DNA of 64,000 nucleotides from contig NZ_VWRQ01000007.1 of NCBI RefSeq assembly GCF_008635795.1, positions 1 to 64,000 of the forward strand. The letters run 5' to 3'. Source of the DNA: Paenibacillus tepidiphilus. Its GTDB lineage: Bacteria > Bacillota > Bacilli > Paenibacillales > Paenibacillaceae. The notes below the pieces were generated by a model. That model did no database searches. It had not been told where the DNA came from and was given only the letters and a program-made list of their open reading frames with translations. Below, piece after piece: positions 1 to 9,105 of the stretch. The translations under genes and the position numbers were made by a program. Each line of letters begins with the position of its first letter. Within the stretch, counting starts at the first letter, position 1.

Positions 1-374
<374 letters not shown>

Positions 375-511
375 GTTGTCCCGAATCGGCGTTAACCGTT
401 CAGAACTTTATCGAATAAGCTGATAGCTCATTTTGAAATTGACGAGAATAAATTCTCATTTTGGAATCACTTTTATTGAAACCAATAAGGTGATTTCCGA
501 TACTCACTCGT

Positions 512-532
512 TGTTCAGTTTTCAAAGATCAA
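512..532 (-). promoter_or_regulatory. rRNA leader conserved box (boxA-like region)
   Basis: On the minus strand this reads GATCTTTGAAAACTGAAC. Sequences of this kind lie in the leader of Bacillus-group rRNA operons, where boxA-type antitermination and processing signals sit. It lies between the two tandem promoters and the 16S start, as expected. The rest of the stretch 375-568 is AT-rich leader with no gene. Confidence 0.6.
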
Positions 533-574
533 CATTGTTGCTTCAGTTATTAACTCGTCATCAGCAACTTTTAT

Positions 575-603
575 AATATATCATGTCTCCTGAATAATTG
601 CAA
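575..603 (-). promoter_or_regulatory. rRNA operon promoter, proximal (P2)
   Basis: Minus-strand -35 TTGCAA (598-603) and -10 TATATT (575-580) are separated by 17 bp, upstream of the 16S gene. The -10 region shares the string ACATGATATATTATA-like core with the distal promoter, as is usual for tandem rrn promoters. Confidence 0.75.
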
Positions 604-689
604 CATCTTTTTTAAAAGAATGTTAGCAAGTTATTCAGTTTACCTTCTCCAATCATTTGCAAGCCTTTGCTCCAGCCGACTGGATATAT

Positions 690-719
690 AATATATCATG
701 TACCACTTGATGATAACAA
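690..719 (-). promoter_or_regulatory. rRNA operon promoter, distal (P1)
   Basis: Minus-strand -35 TTGTTA (714-719) and -10 TATATT (690-695) with an 18-bp spacer, about 115 bp upstream of the proximal promoter. Both carry the same ACATGATATATTAT core. Confidence 0.65.
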
Positions 720-791
720 CCCTAAAAATTTACCATTTATGGGGGACTTTTAGTTCACTTTATAATGCATTCACACTATTTCAACAATATA

Positions 792-824
792 ATGCGAGCC
801 TGCCGAATTACAGCAGGCCCGCAT
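792..824 (-). terminator. terminator after safA
   Basis: A 12-bp inverted repeat (ATGCGGGCCTGC with ATGCGAGCCTGC, one wobble) around a 9-nt loop lies just after the safA stop and is followed on the minus strand by a short AT-rich tail. The T-tract is weak, so termination may be partial. It separates safA from the rRNA promoters. Confidence 0.6.
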
Positions 825-860
825 AGCGGTTTTATGCGTTACCTCGATCGCCAGAGTTTT

Positions 861-2561
861 TCAGTTCGAAATCCATGGATTTTTACTTTTTCTTGAGCTT
901 CCCTTTGCTTTCTGGCTGCGGCCTTTAGTGGATGAGGTCTTAACGAGCTTTTCTGCACTCTGGGCAGCTTTCGTTTTAGAAGTCTTACCCTCACCTTTTG
1001 CGGTGCTGGCTTTTGCATTCCCGGTTGATTCCGGCACTATAGCCTCCACTGCCACTGGAATCTCCGGCGCCAGAATCTCTGGTGCAAGAATCTCCGGTAC
1101 GCGGTTATGCGCGGCGAAATTCTCCATACCCGGATATGTGGGGGTTGCCGGAATTGCGGAAAGTGGGTTTACTACATCATCCCCCGAATACGGCATCGCA
1201 TTAGGCGTGCCTGCAAGTGGCATTACATTAGGCGTACCTGTATAAGGCATTGCATTGGGCGTACCTGCATATGGGATTGCATTAGTCATCCCCCCATACG
1301 GCATTGCATTGGGCGTACCAGCATATGGCATTGCATTAGTCATACCCCCATACGGCATTGCATTGGGCGTACCTGCATAAGGCGATATCAGCTCCGGCTG
1401 TGCCGGTATGTTGGAAGGATAGCCATAAACCGGTTGTTCATAGGAATACGGCTGGATAACCGGTCCTTCGCACCCGCAAGGAGGCCAAGGCAAAGATACC
1501 GGCTGAACGCCGTATTGCGGAACAGCATAAGGATTGTAGTCAACGGCAGGCATAGCTGCAGTACCGGCAGGCTCACCATATACGGGTACGTTATAGGGAT
1601 ACCAAGCTCCGGGATAATCCGGCGGGCATGGATAGAGGTTGTCTGGATAGGCATACGGAGAGACATATTCCGGTACATAGGCGGCAGGCTGCATATATCC
1701 GGTATTGTTCGCACCCATTACCGACATTGGATCATAGGCGGGTGGGCAATCATAGGCATACGGATTTACGTTTAGACCAGGGTAGCCGGGCGTTTTTTCA
1801 CAAGGAGCGATATTCTCATCCTTCCAGGCCACCGGTTCAATCTTGGACTTCTCCGCTTCCTTCGGCTTCTCATAAACAATTGCTTCCTCAGCCGGAATGG
1901 AAATTTGCACAAACAAACTCTGCGTTTCATGTACAATCTCCTGGACCGGGGCAACCTCAGGCGCCTTATTTGGCATATTGACATTGATTGGTGCGGGAAC
2001 CGGCTCAGGAGCAACAATAGGTGCTACCTGCTCAGTCTTTTTCTCAATCGGCGCAGTGGCAGCTTTTTCGATTGGAGCGGTCGGTGTTTTAGGCTCGTTA
2101 GCCGGCTTCTCAATCGGTCCTGTGTAGGTTTTTCCGCCTACCTGGGTTTTGTCTACTACTGTAGGCAGCGTTGCCTGCGGATTGGCGCCCGCATTAGCAG
2201 TGGCCGTGGGCTGAACTGTGGAGGGATTATTCTTTTTGGGAATGTTGACGATTTCGCCGGTCAAAAGTGCATTCGGATTCTTCAGCTGCGGATTGGCATC
2301 GATAATTTCCTTAAGTGTAAGTCCCCAAGCCTTGGACAGCTTCCAGAGGGTATCTCCCTGCTTAACTGTGTGTTTGTAAAACAGCTCGCTGTTGTCCGGT
2401 ACCGTAACCGCACCTGTGGGGATCTTCACCTTGTCACCCGGCGTCAGAACGTCCGGGTTACTGATCTGCGGGTTGGCGTCGATGACTTTTTGCAGCGGCA
2501 CTCCGTACTTTTGCGACAATGCGTACAGGGTATCGCCTTCTTTGACCATGTGTATTTTCAC
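861..2561 (-). CDS. safA: SafA-like LysM spore coat/cortex assembly protein
   Basis: 566 aa. Two N-terminal LysM domains (about residues 4-48 and 64-108, each with the VK-GDTL and IDANPQ signatures) should bind peptidoglycan. They are followed by a Pro/Thr/Glu-rich stretch, a long Tyr/Pro/Met-rich region, seven tandem 9-residue repeats (GTPNAMPYx) and a Lys/Ser-rich tail. This layout matches SafA, which sits at the cortex-coat boundary of the forespore and recruits coat proteins. The start is taken as GTG at 2561 because a perfect AGGAGG (2572-2577) lies 10 nt upstream; a longer reading frame to 2612 has no such site. Its place near pheA and obg matches the B. subtilis order. Function is inferred from domains and synteny. 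Confidence 0.85.
   Translation of the reverse strand: MKIHMVKEGDTLYALSQKYGVPLQKVIDANPQISNPDVLTPGDKVKIPTGAVTVPDNSELFYKHTVKQGDTLWKLSKAWGLTLKEIIDANPQLKNPNALLTGEIVNIPKKNNPSTVQPTATANAGANPQATLPTVVDKTQVGGKTYTGPIEKPANEPKTPTAPIEKAATAPIEKKTEQVAPIVAPEPVPAPINVNMPNKAPEVAPVQEIVHETQSLFVQISIPAEEAIVYEKPKEAEKSKIEPVAWKDENIAPCEKTPGYPGLNVNPYAYDCPPAYDPMSVMGANNTGYMQPAAYVPEYVSPYAYPDNLYPCPPDYPGAWYPYNVPVYGEPAGTAAMPAVDYNPYAVPQYGVQPVSLPWPPCGCEGPVIQPYSYEQPVYGYPSNIPAQPELISPYAGTPNAMPYGGMTNAMPYAGTPNAMPYGGMTNAIPYAGTPNAMPYTGTPNVMPLAGTPNAMPYSGDDVVNPLSAIPATPTYPGMENFAAHNRVPEILAPEILAPEIPVAVEAIVPESTGNAKASTAKGEGKTSKTKAAQSAEKLVKTSSTKGRSQKAKGSSRKSKNPWISN
1185..1373 (-). repeat. seven in-frame 27-bp tandem repeats within safA
   Basis: Exactly 189 bp encode seven 9-residue units of the type GTPNAMPYG or GMTNAMPYA, alternating in the first four units. 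The DNA units are near-identical (GGCATTGCATTGGGCGTACC on the plus strand recurs), so copy number is likely to vary between strains. Confidence 0.9.
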
Positions 2562-2739
2562 GCCCGTATAACCTCCTATAGATGTTTTGCGCATATGCTC
2601 CCGCGAGGCCATTACCTGAGAGTAACGCAGAGCCTACGCCAAAGTGTTGTTAGCTGCCTGCAGCATTCGATATGCGGTACAGCCGCCTCCTTCGCTACTA
2701 CATCTTATGCAGCCTATGGGCGAATGACATCCCGGAAAC

Positions 2740-2775
2740 AAAAAAAATCCTTTCATGCCAGGCATGAAAGGATTT
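2740..2775 (-). terminator. terminator after ilvE
   Basis: A 15-bp perfect inverted repeat (AAATCCTTTCATGCC and its complement around one base) is followed on the minus strand by eight T. It lies 30 bp after the ilvE stop and closes the pheB-hom-thrB-pheA-ilvE operon. Confidence 0.9.
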
Positions 2776-2805
2776 GCTTGCTTATTGAACAAACAGTCCG
2801 GACCC

Positions 2806-3687
2806 TTATTCCCACACTTTGTAGCCGTCTTTGTCGACCACGTTACGGAATTCTTCCAGCAATTTGAGTGTAACCGGACCGGCATGTCCCGATCCAATAA
2901 CCCGGCCGTCAATTTCGCGGGCAGCGATAACCTCGGCAGCGGTACCGGTGAAGAACACTTCATCGGCAATGTAGACATCATGCATCGTAAACGGCTCTTC
3001 CTTCAGCGGAAGCCCCAGCTTCTCGCAGAGCTCGATAATCGCCATCCGGGTGATGCCTTCCAGCGCTCCGAGATAGCAAGGCGGCGTGTAGACCACTCCA
3101 TTTTTGACGATAAAAATGTTGTCTCCGGAGCCCTCGGTCACATATCCCTGGGCGTTCATCATAATCGCCTCGTCGGCTTCCGCCAGGTTGGACTGGAGTT
3201 TAACGAGGATATTGTTCAGATAGTTCAGCGATTTGATCTTCGGATTCAGCGCATCGGGAAGATTGCGGCGCTGGGATACAGAGACCGCACGAAGGCCGTT
3301 AAGATACGCCTGCTCCGGGTAGATGGCGAGCTGCTCCACGATGATGATTACACTGGCCTTCGGGCATCTGCGCGGGTCCAGACCCAGGTTGCCGGGGCCG
3401 CGGGAGACCACCAATCGAATATACCCGTCACGCATATGGTTCAGGCGGATCGTCTCGGCCATCGCTTCGAGCATTTCGTCATAGGTCAGCGGAATATCCA
3501 GCATAATCGATTTGGCCGAATCATACAGCCTGTCCAGATGCTCTTTGCATTTAAAAATATTGCCGTTATAAATACGGATGCCCTCGAAAATGCCGTCACC
3601 GTATAAGAAACCATGGTCAAACACTGATACCTTTGCATTTTCTTTTGTTACATGTTGTCCATCCAGATAGATCCATTGCTCAGCCAT
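2806..3687 (-). CDS. ilvE: branched-chain amino acid aminotransferase
   Basis: 293 aa, normal for class IV PLP aminotransferases. It should move the amino group between glutamate and the keto acids of Leu, Ile and Val in the cytosol. The family signature is visible: MAEQWIYLDG start, DHGFLYGDGIFEGIR near residue 25, the lysine in IKSLNYLNN that would hold PLP, the glycine-rich TEGSGDNIF, and GALEGITR. The ATG at 3687 is chosen because GGAGGTG lies 10 nt upstream and it lies 4 bp after the pheA stop. It is the last gene of the operon, before a strong terminator. Confidence 0.95.
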   Translation of the reverse strand: MAEQWIYLDGQHVTKENAKVSVFDHGFLYGDGIFEGIRIYNGNIFKCKEHLDRLYDSAKSIMLDIPLTYDEMLEAMAETIRLNHMRDGYIRLVVSRGPGNLGLDPRRCPKASVIIIVEQLAIYPEQAYLNGLRAVSVSQRRNLPDALNPKIKSLNYLNNILVKLQSNLAEADEAIMMNAQGYVTEGSGDNIFIVKNGVVYTPPCYLGALEGITRMAIIELCEKLGLPLKEEPFTMHDVYIADEVFFTGTAAEVIAAREIDGRVIGSGHAGPVTLKLLEEFRNVVDKDGYKVWE

Positions 3688-3691
3688 GAAC

Positions 3692-4579
3692 TTACTGCAC
3701 CTCCGCTTTCTCTTCCTTGTAGGTGTATGTGGGATATGATCCGAGAATCCGCACCTGGCAGCCCAGAGCCTTGATTTCCTCAAGCGCCGCCGGAAGCAGG
3801 ACCGATTCAATCGGCTCCAGCACATCAATATAGAAATAATAAGTGCCCAGCTTCTTCTTCGTCGGGCGTGATTCAATCCGTGACAAATTCAGCCGCCGCC
3901 AGGCAAACGCCGACAGCACCTGATGCAGCGCCCCCGGAAAATCCTCCGGAAGAGTCACCAGAATGCTGGTCTTGTCCCCGCTGCTCTTGCGGGAAAGCTC
4001 CAGCTTCCTGGGCCCCACCAGCACAAACCGGGTGTAATTATTATTGTGGTCTGTGATCTGCCGGTCCACAATCTCTAAGCCATGTGTCGCTGCACCCAGC
4101 GCTGTACCGATCGCAGCCCAGCCTTTGCCGGGATTGTTCTTGACGATCTCCACCGCTTCCGAGGTGCTGCCAACCGACTCCAGCTCCGCCCATGGGGCAT
4201 GCTCGCGGACGAATTGCAGACACTGGGCCATCGCCACGGGGTGGGAGAGGATCTTCACCATCCGGCTATAATCCTTATTTCCCTCTCTGTCTCTGAATTC
4301 CTGCGGATGACCGATCAGGTTCTGAATCGACGGAAAAATCCATTCCGCCTGCATCGGCAGGTTGACTTCATTAATCAGCCAGTCGATGTGCAGACTCACC
4401 GAACCCTCAATGGTATTCTCAATCGGGATGACGCTGTATTCGGTCTCGCCGTTCGCCGTTGAGAGAAATACATCGGAAATCAGTTTATGATGCTTGATGC
4501 TGACAGCTTCATCGCCGAACAGATACAGCAGCGCTTCATGCGATACGGTGCCTTGCGGCAATGCCGCTATCGATTTCAT
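3692..4579 (-). CDS. pheA: prephenate dehydratase
   Basis: 295 aa, the monofunctional Firmicutes form. It turns prephenate into phenylpyruvate for phenylalanine synthesis. The N-terminal two thirds carry the dehydratase domain with SVIPIENTIEGSV and the NNYTRFVLVG motif that contains the catalytic TRF. The C-terminal third is an ACT domain with the ESRP motif (SRIESRPTKK) for phenylalanine feedback. Its ATG overlaps the thrB stop as ATGA, so translation is probably coupled. It is followed 4 bp later by ilvE. Confidence 0.95.
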   Translation of the reverse strand: MKSIAALPQGTVSHEALLYLFGDEAVSIKHHKLISDVFLSTANGETEYSVIPIENTIEGSVSLHIDWLINEVNLPMQAEWIFPSIQNLIGHPQEFRDREGNKDYSRMVKILSHPVAMAQCLQFVREHAPWAELESVGSTSEAVEIVKNNPGKGWAAIGTALGAATHGLEIVDRQITDHNNNYTRFVLVGPRKLELSRKSSGDKTSILVTLPEDFPGALHQVLSAFAWRRLNLSRIESRPTKKKLGTYYFYIDVLEPIESVLLPAALEEIKALGCQVRILGSYPTYTYKEEKAEVQ

Positions 4580-5559
4580 AGGCTTGTTTCTCCTTTTATC
4601 ATATCCAAAAATGATTGGTTTTGCATCCCGTTTCTTGGGACCAGCTCCGTACTTACGCCGGAGACGCATGGCCGCAGCCAGCGGGTGCGGGCGGAAATGC
4701 CGTGCTCCTCCATTGTCGCCAGCAGAAACTTCTCCAGCTCCGCCTTGCGGCTCTCCCGTCCGTCGACCATGCACAGCAGAGTCGGCCCGGCTCCGCTCAG
4801 CGCGATGCCCAGCGCTCCGTGGCCGGTCGCTTCGGCCAGCAGCTTCTCCATGCCGGGTACGAGCGCCGCCCGGTAGGGCTGGTGCAGGCGGTCCTGCATG
4901 GCCCGGCCGATCAGCTCCAGCCGCCCGGAGGCTAAGGCTGCAGTTAGCAGCGAGGTGCGGCTGATGTTGTGCACCGCATCGCTCACACTGATCTCAGTCG
5001 GCAGCACGCCGCGGGCTTTGGTGGTCGACAGCTCGAACTCCGGAATAACGACGAGCACTTCCAGATTCTCCGGAGGCTCGATCCGGATGTAGTCGGCATG
5101 CCTGCCGTCCCAAACGGCGGTAATGATCCCCCCGAACAGTGAAGCACCGACATTGTCGGGATGCTTCTCCAAAGCCGTCGCCAGATCGAACAGCTTGGCA
5201 TCACTAAGCGGTGATCCTATCATAACATTGGCAGCCGCCATTGCGCCAACGATAGCCGAAGCACTGCTGCCCAGCCCGCGCGTCAGCGGAATTTCCGAAT
5301 ACATGGAGATGGACAGCTCAGGAACCTCTACACCTGCTTCGGCAAAAACCATCTGTGCCACCTGGTAAAGCAAATTACTCTTATCCTGCGGCAAGCCGGC
5401 CATCTCATCCCCGTGCAGGTGGAAGAGCGTTTCACTGGCTTCCTCCATCTCGATCCAGGCATATAGCGGCAAGGCCATGCCCAGCGTATCAAAGCCCGGG
5501 CCCAGATTGGCCGTGCTGGCGGGCACCTTGACTCTAGCCTTTCCATAGTTGCTTGTCAT
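4576..5559 (-). CDS. thrB: homoserine kinase
   Basis: 327 aa, GHMP kinase family. It phosphorylates homoserine with ATP on the way to threonine. The N-terminal VPASTANLGPGFD and the ATP-binding GLGSSASAIVGAM motif are present, and the C-terminal GAGPTLLCMV glycine loop is intact. It starts 26 bp after hom and ends in a 4-bp overlap with pheA. No thrC lies in the window. Confidence 0.94.
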   Translation of the reverse strand: MTSNYGKARVKVPASTANLGPGFDTLGMALPLYAWIEMEEASETLFHLHGDEMAGLPQDKSNLLYQVAQMVFAEAGVEVPELSISMYSEIPLTRGLGSSASAIVGAMAAANVMIGSPLSDAKLFDLATALEKHPDNVGASLFGGIITAVWDGRHADYIRIEPPENLEVLVVIPEFELSTTKARGVLPTEISVSDAVHNISRTSLLTAALASGRLELIGRAMQDRLHQPYRAALVPGMEKLLAEATGHGALGIALSGAGPTLLCMVDGRESRKAELEKFLLATMEEHGISARTRWLRPCVSGVSTELVPRNGMQNQSFLDMIKGETSL

Positions 5560-5585
5560 GTCGGGTAATATCTCCTTCTTCTACG

Positions 5586-6872
5586 TTAGCCTTCTACGCG
5601 GTAATGGCTCTTGATCCGGTGGATAACCGGCAACGCCTCCAGATGCCGCAGCACCTTCTCGAAGCTGGCCTTGCTGGCATTATGGGTGACGATAATAATC
5701 TCGGCATCGGGATTGTTCGGATTAGGCTGCTGTACCACCGAATCGAGGCTCACTTCATATTCGGCGAACACCTGAGTAATCTTGGCGAGTACCCCGGCTT
5801 TGTCGTCCACATGCAGATGCAGGAAATTTTTGAAAAAGATATCCTCGTCGCTCTTCAGCGTCTTCTGCTTGTATGGGACTATCTGCTTCAGGCCGTTCAC
5901 GCCCAGCTTCAGATTCTTGATCACCGCGACCAGATCGGCCACGATGGAGGTGGCTGTCGGCATGGCGCCCGCACCGGCACCGTAGAACATCGTTTCACCC
6001 ACCGCCTGACCGAAGACAAACACAGCATTGAACACGCCGTTCACCGATGCAAGCGGGTGGCTGGCACGGATCATCGTCGGCTGCACACTGATGCTGAATT
6101 CCTCGTCCTGGCGTTCGGCGATGCCGAGCAGCTTCATCTCGTAGCCGAGTCTCTTGGCAAAAGCGATATCCTCCTTGCTCACTGCAGATATCCCCCGGAC
6201 ACTCACATCGCCCAGTTCAACGTTCGTGCGGAAGCCAAGGGTTCCGAGAATCGCCATTTTACGCGCGGCATCCAGCCCCTCCACATCGGAAGTAGGGTCG
6301 GCTTCGGCATAGCCCAGCTCCTGCGCTTCTTTCAGCACATCGGCATAAGAGGCGCCTTCCCGGCTCATTTTGCTCAGTATGTAATTGGTTGTCCCGTTGA
6401 CAATCCCCATAATCTTCATGATCTTGTCCGAGGAGAATCCTTCAATCAAGGTACGGATAATCGGGATGCCTCCGGCAACACTCGCCTCATAAAAGACATC
6501 GCAGCCCTTCTCCTGCGCCTTGGCCAGAATCTCCGACCCGTGCAGGGCCATCAGGTCCTTGTTCGCCGTTACAATATGCTTGCCGCGCTCAAGAGCTTCC
6601 AGAATATATTCCTTCGTCCCAGCGATGCCGCCCATGACCTCGACGATGACGTCGATTTCCGGATTACGGATGACCTCCCAGGGGTCGGTCGTGATTTTGG
6701 CGGCGTCCACTTCGATATCGCGCAGCTTGCCCGGCGTTCTTACCGCAATGCGCTCAATCACGATGGGCGATCCCACCTGGCTGCTCAGATCCTCCTGATT
6801 TCCTTCAAGGATACGGACTACGCCCGCTCCTACCGTTCCCAGACCCAGCAACCCTACTTTAACCGGCTTCAT
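5586..6872 (-). CDS. hom: homoserine dehydrogenase
   Basis: 428 aa, the usual length of the ACT-containing Gram-positive enzyme. It reduces aspartate semialdehyde to homoserine. The sequence shows the N-terminal Rossmann motif GLLGLGTVGAGV, the central catalytic region (NGTTNYIL, EADPTSDVEGLDAARK) and a C-terminal ACT domain starting at DKAGVLAKI that should sense threonine. The ATG at 6872 has AGGAGG six bases upstream, which rules out the longer frame to 6902. It is followed 26 bp later by thrB. Confidence 0.95.
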   Translation of the reverse strand: MKPVKVGLLGLGTVGAGVVRILEGNQEDLSSQVGSPIVIERIAVRTPGKLRDIEVDAAKITTDPWEVIRNPEIDVIVEVMGGIAGTKEYILEALERGKHIVTANKDLMALHGSEILAKAQEKGCDVFYEASVAGGIPIIRTLIEGFSSDKIMKIMGIVNGTTNYILSKMSREGASYADVLKEAQELGYAEADPTSDVEGLDAARKMAILGTLGFRTNVELGDVSVRGISAVSKEDIAFAKRLGYEMKLLGIAERQDEEFSISVQPTMIRASHPLASVNGVFNAVFVFGQAVGETMFYGAGAGAMPTATSIVADLVAVIKNLKLGVNGLKQIVPYKQKTLKSDEDIFFKNFLHLHVDDKAGVLAKITQVFAEYEVSLDSVVQQPNPNNPDAEIIIVTHNASKASFEKVLRHLEALPVIHRIKSHYRVEG

Positions 6873-6952
6873 TTGAATCCTCCTAAAAGTTTTATGGAGC
6901 ATGACCTACTTTAGAATTGACTGCGAAATAAAACTGACCTCGGAAGCATAGG

Positions 6953-7390
6953 CTACCCCTGCCCGATAATTAGCGCCCGTTTGACACCGGAGATGGACTT
7001 CAGCCCTTCCATCATATCACCCGGCTCCATGTTCAAATGGGAGATCTCTACGGAGATAACCACATTGGCCCGCCCCTGCAGCGGAATACTCTGATTAATG
7101 GTCAGTACATTCGCCCCATGTTCGGCCACACAGCCCAGCACCTTGGAGAGCATACCCGATTCATGCTCCAGATCGATGGAGATCGTGATGATCCGCTCCC
7201 GTTCCAGCTGATGAATCAGATGAATGCCGTCCTTGTATTTATAAAAAGCGCTGCGGCTCAGCCCGACCTGCTCCACACCCTCATGCACCGTCTTGGCATC
7301 CCCGGCTTCAAGCAGCTGCTTGACCTGCATCGTCTTCAGCACGGCATCAGGCAGAATGTCCTCCCGGACTAAATAATAGCGTTCTTTCAC
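6953..7390 (-). CDS. pheB: ACT domain protein, PheB family
   Basis: 145 aa. The N-terminal half has a short helix-turn-helix-like stretch (VGLSRSAFYKYKDGI) and the C-terminal half an ACT domain (ITISIDLEHESGMLSKVLGCVAE). It is the UPF0735/PheB family; the molecular role is not established, though an amino-acid-responsive regulator fits. The start is GTG at 7390, preceded by GGTGAGG, and gives the family N-terminus MKERYYLVREDILP. A promoter lies 43 bp upstream. First gene of the pheB-hom-thrB-pheA-ilvE operon. Confidence 0.88.
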   Translation of the reverse strand: MKERYYLVREDILPDAVLKTMQVKQLLEAGDAKTVHEGVEQVGLSRSAFYKYKDGIHLIHQLERERIITISIDLEHESGMLSKVLGCVAEHGANVLTINQSIPLQGRANVVISVEISHLNMEPGDMMEGLKSISGVKRALIIGQG

Positions 7391-7432
7391 GAACGTCCTC
7401 ACCCCAAAGACTTTTGTGTTTACATAGTGGAC

Positions 7433-7462
7433 ATTATAAGTCATGCCGCTTGAAAAAAGCAA
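7433..7462 (-). promoter_or_regulatory. promoter of the pheB-hom-thrB-pheA-ilvE operon
   Basis: Minus-strand -35 TTGCTT (7457-7462), 18-bp spacer, consensus -10 TATAAT (7433-7438), 42 bp before the pheB start. The rest of 7463-7670 holds a hairpin at 7550-7576 and no gene. Confidence 0.7.
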
Positions 7463-7549
7463 TACATTTTCACACCGCCGGCCGGAGTGGGCCGGAGCAT
7501 CAGCCTTATACCCGCTTTGAAGTCTTCGCACTTCTCCAGTTAATGCAGC

Positions 7550-7576
7550 AATGCCCCCGGCTGAACCGGGGGCATT
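7550..7576. repeat. perfect 11-bp inverted repeat upstream of the pheB promoter
   Basis: AATGCCCCCGG and its exact complement flank a 5-nt loop. Neither side has a T-tract. It lies about 95 bp upstream of the pheB promoter and 95 bp downstream of the obg terminator, so it could be a second stem at the end of the obg transcript or an operator-like site. Confidence 0.7.
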
Positions 7577-7670
7577 AACGGAATTATGCAGATGATTATT
7601 GGTAAGGTATGGCCGTTCCGCAATAATCGCAGCTCTTGGTAATACATGTGAATCTTTCTGCGCTCTACAC

Positions 7671-7704
7671 AAAAAGCCGTGTCTTCCTCTCAGGAAAACA
7701 CGGC
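7671..7704 (-). terminator. terminator after obg
   Basis: A 12-bp stem (GCCGTGTTTTCC with GGAAGACACGGC) and a 5-nt loop are followed on the minus strand by TTTTTGTGT. It lies 55 bp after the obg stop. Confidence 0.88.
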
Positions 7705-7758
7705 CGGTATATGCGCCGCAATGCAGTAGCGCACATTCTTTATTTACACATTCTTTAT

Positions 7759-9069
7759 TTAATAGTAGCTGCTGTTCTCGACAAACTCGAATTCGAAATC
7801 GCCGATGCGTACGATGGTCCCTTCCACCGCGCCACGCTTGCGCAGTTCGGCATCTACGCCCATATGGCGCAGAGTGCGGGCCAGCTTCAGAATCGCATCA
7901 TGCGTATGCATCTGCATCCGCTTCAGCATCCGCTCAATGCGCGGGCTGTGCACGATATACATTTCGTTCTCGCGGGAGATGGTGAAGCTGTTGTCGTCCT
8001 CCGCCTCCAGCTTGTACACCTTGCGCTCGGTAGTTTCTGCTACCTCTTCGACCAGCGGCGCTACCGGAATGCTGTCCAGCACATCCGCTGCCCGGTACAT
8101 CAATTCCTGGACCCCCTTGCGGGTCAGCGAGGAAATCGGCAGGATCTCAATATCGGGCTGCAGTTCTGTGACCTGCTGACGGAAATTGGCCAGGTTCTCT
8201 TCCGAGTCCGGCATATCCATCTTGTTCGCCGCCACGATCTGCGGCCGATCCAGCAGGCTGGCGTTGTATTGGCCCAGCTCGCCGTTGATCAGCTTCCAGT
8301 CCTCGAACGGATCGCGGCCCTCGGAGCCGGACATATCCACCACATGGACAATGACCCTGGTGCGCTCGACATGCCGCAGAAATTCATGACCGAGACCGAC
8401 TCCCTCGCTTGCGCCTTCAATAAGACCCGGCAGGTCTGCCAGCACGAAGCTGCGTCCGTCCCCCACATCGACTACGCCCAGATTCGGCGTAATGGTTGTG
8501 AAATGATACGCGCCGATCTTCGGCTGTGCCGCGGATACCACGGAGAGCAGCGTCGATTTGCCGACACTCGGAAAACCGACCAGCCCTACATCCGCCATGA
8601 CCTTAAGCTCCATCGTGATGTAGCGTTCCTGGCCCTCTTCCCCGTGCTCCGCCAGTTCAGGGGCGGGATTGGCCGGAGTGGCAAAGCGGGTGTTGCCGCG
8701 TCCGCCGCGTCCGCCGCGGGCGACGACCACCTGCTGCCCGTGGCGGGTCATGTCGGCGATAACTTCCTTCGTATCATCGTCGATCAGCACCGTTCCGGGT
8801 GGAATCCGCACGACCATATGCTCTGCATTGGCACCGTGCTGGCTCTTGTTGCGTCCCTTGACTCCGCGCTCGGCCTTGAAGTGCCGCTGATAGCGGAAAT
8901 CCATCAGGGTACGCAGACCTTCGTCCACACGGAAGATCACATCGCCTCCGCGTCCGCCGTCGCCGCCTGCCGGACCGCCTTCAGGCACATATTTCTCCCG
9001 GCGGAATGCGACCAGACCGTCGCCTCCGTCACCGGCTTTTACATAAATCTTGGCTTTATCTACAAACAT
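7759..9069 (-). CDS. obg: GTPase Obg (CgtA)
   Basis: 436 aa. Three domains are visible: the glycine-rich Obg fold (about 1-158, with [10 protein letters not shown] and RGGRGGRGN), the GTPase domain (P-loop [23 protein letters not shown]), and the C-terminal OCT domain. Obg binds the 50S subunit, takes part in its assembly and links GTP and ppGpp levels to growth and sporulation. It lies 36 bp after spo0B, the classical Bacillus spo0B-obg pair, and is followed by a strong terminator. Confidence 0.97.
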   Translation of the reverse strand: MFVDKAKIYVKAGDGGDGLVAFRREKYVPEGGPAGGDGGRGGDVIFRVDEGLRTLMDFRYQRHFKAERGVKGRNKSQHGANAEHMVVRIPPGTVLIDDDTKEVIADMTRHGQQVVVARGGRGGRGNTRFATPANPAPELAEHGEEGQERYITMELKVMADVGLVGFPSVGKSTLLSVVSAAQPKIGAYHFTTITPNLGVVDVGDGRSFVLADLPGLIEGASEGVGLGHEFLRHVERTRVIVHVVDMSGSEGRDPFEDWKLINGELGQYNASLLDRPQIVAANKMDMPDSEENLANFRQQVTELQPDIEILPISSLTRKGVQELMYRAADVLDSIPVAPLVEEVAETTERKVYKLEAEDDNSFTISRENEMYIVHSPRIERMLKRMQMHTHDAILKLARTLRHMGVDAELRKRGAVEGTIVRIGDFEFEFVENSSYY

Positions 9070-9105
9070 GGTTGTTCACCTTCCTTCTCTTGCTTGCCGT
9101 CCTAA

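Noticed and set aside
5553-6914. 453-residue plus-strand frame opposite hom
   Set aside because: Overlaps the whole of hom in antisense; no start context.
7636-9105. 489-residue plus-strand frame opposite obg
   Set aside because: Antisense shadow of a highly conserved gene; composition-driven, with no ribosome-binding site or recognisable domain.
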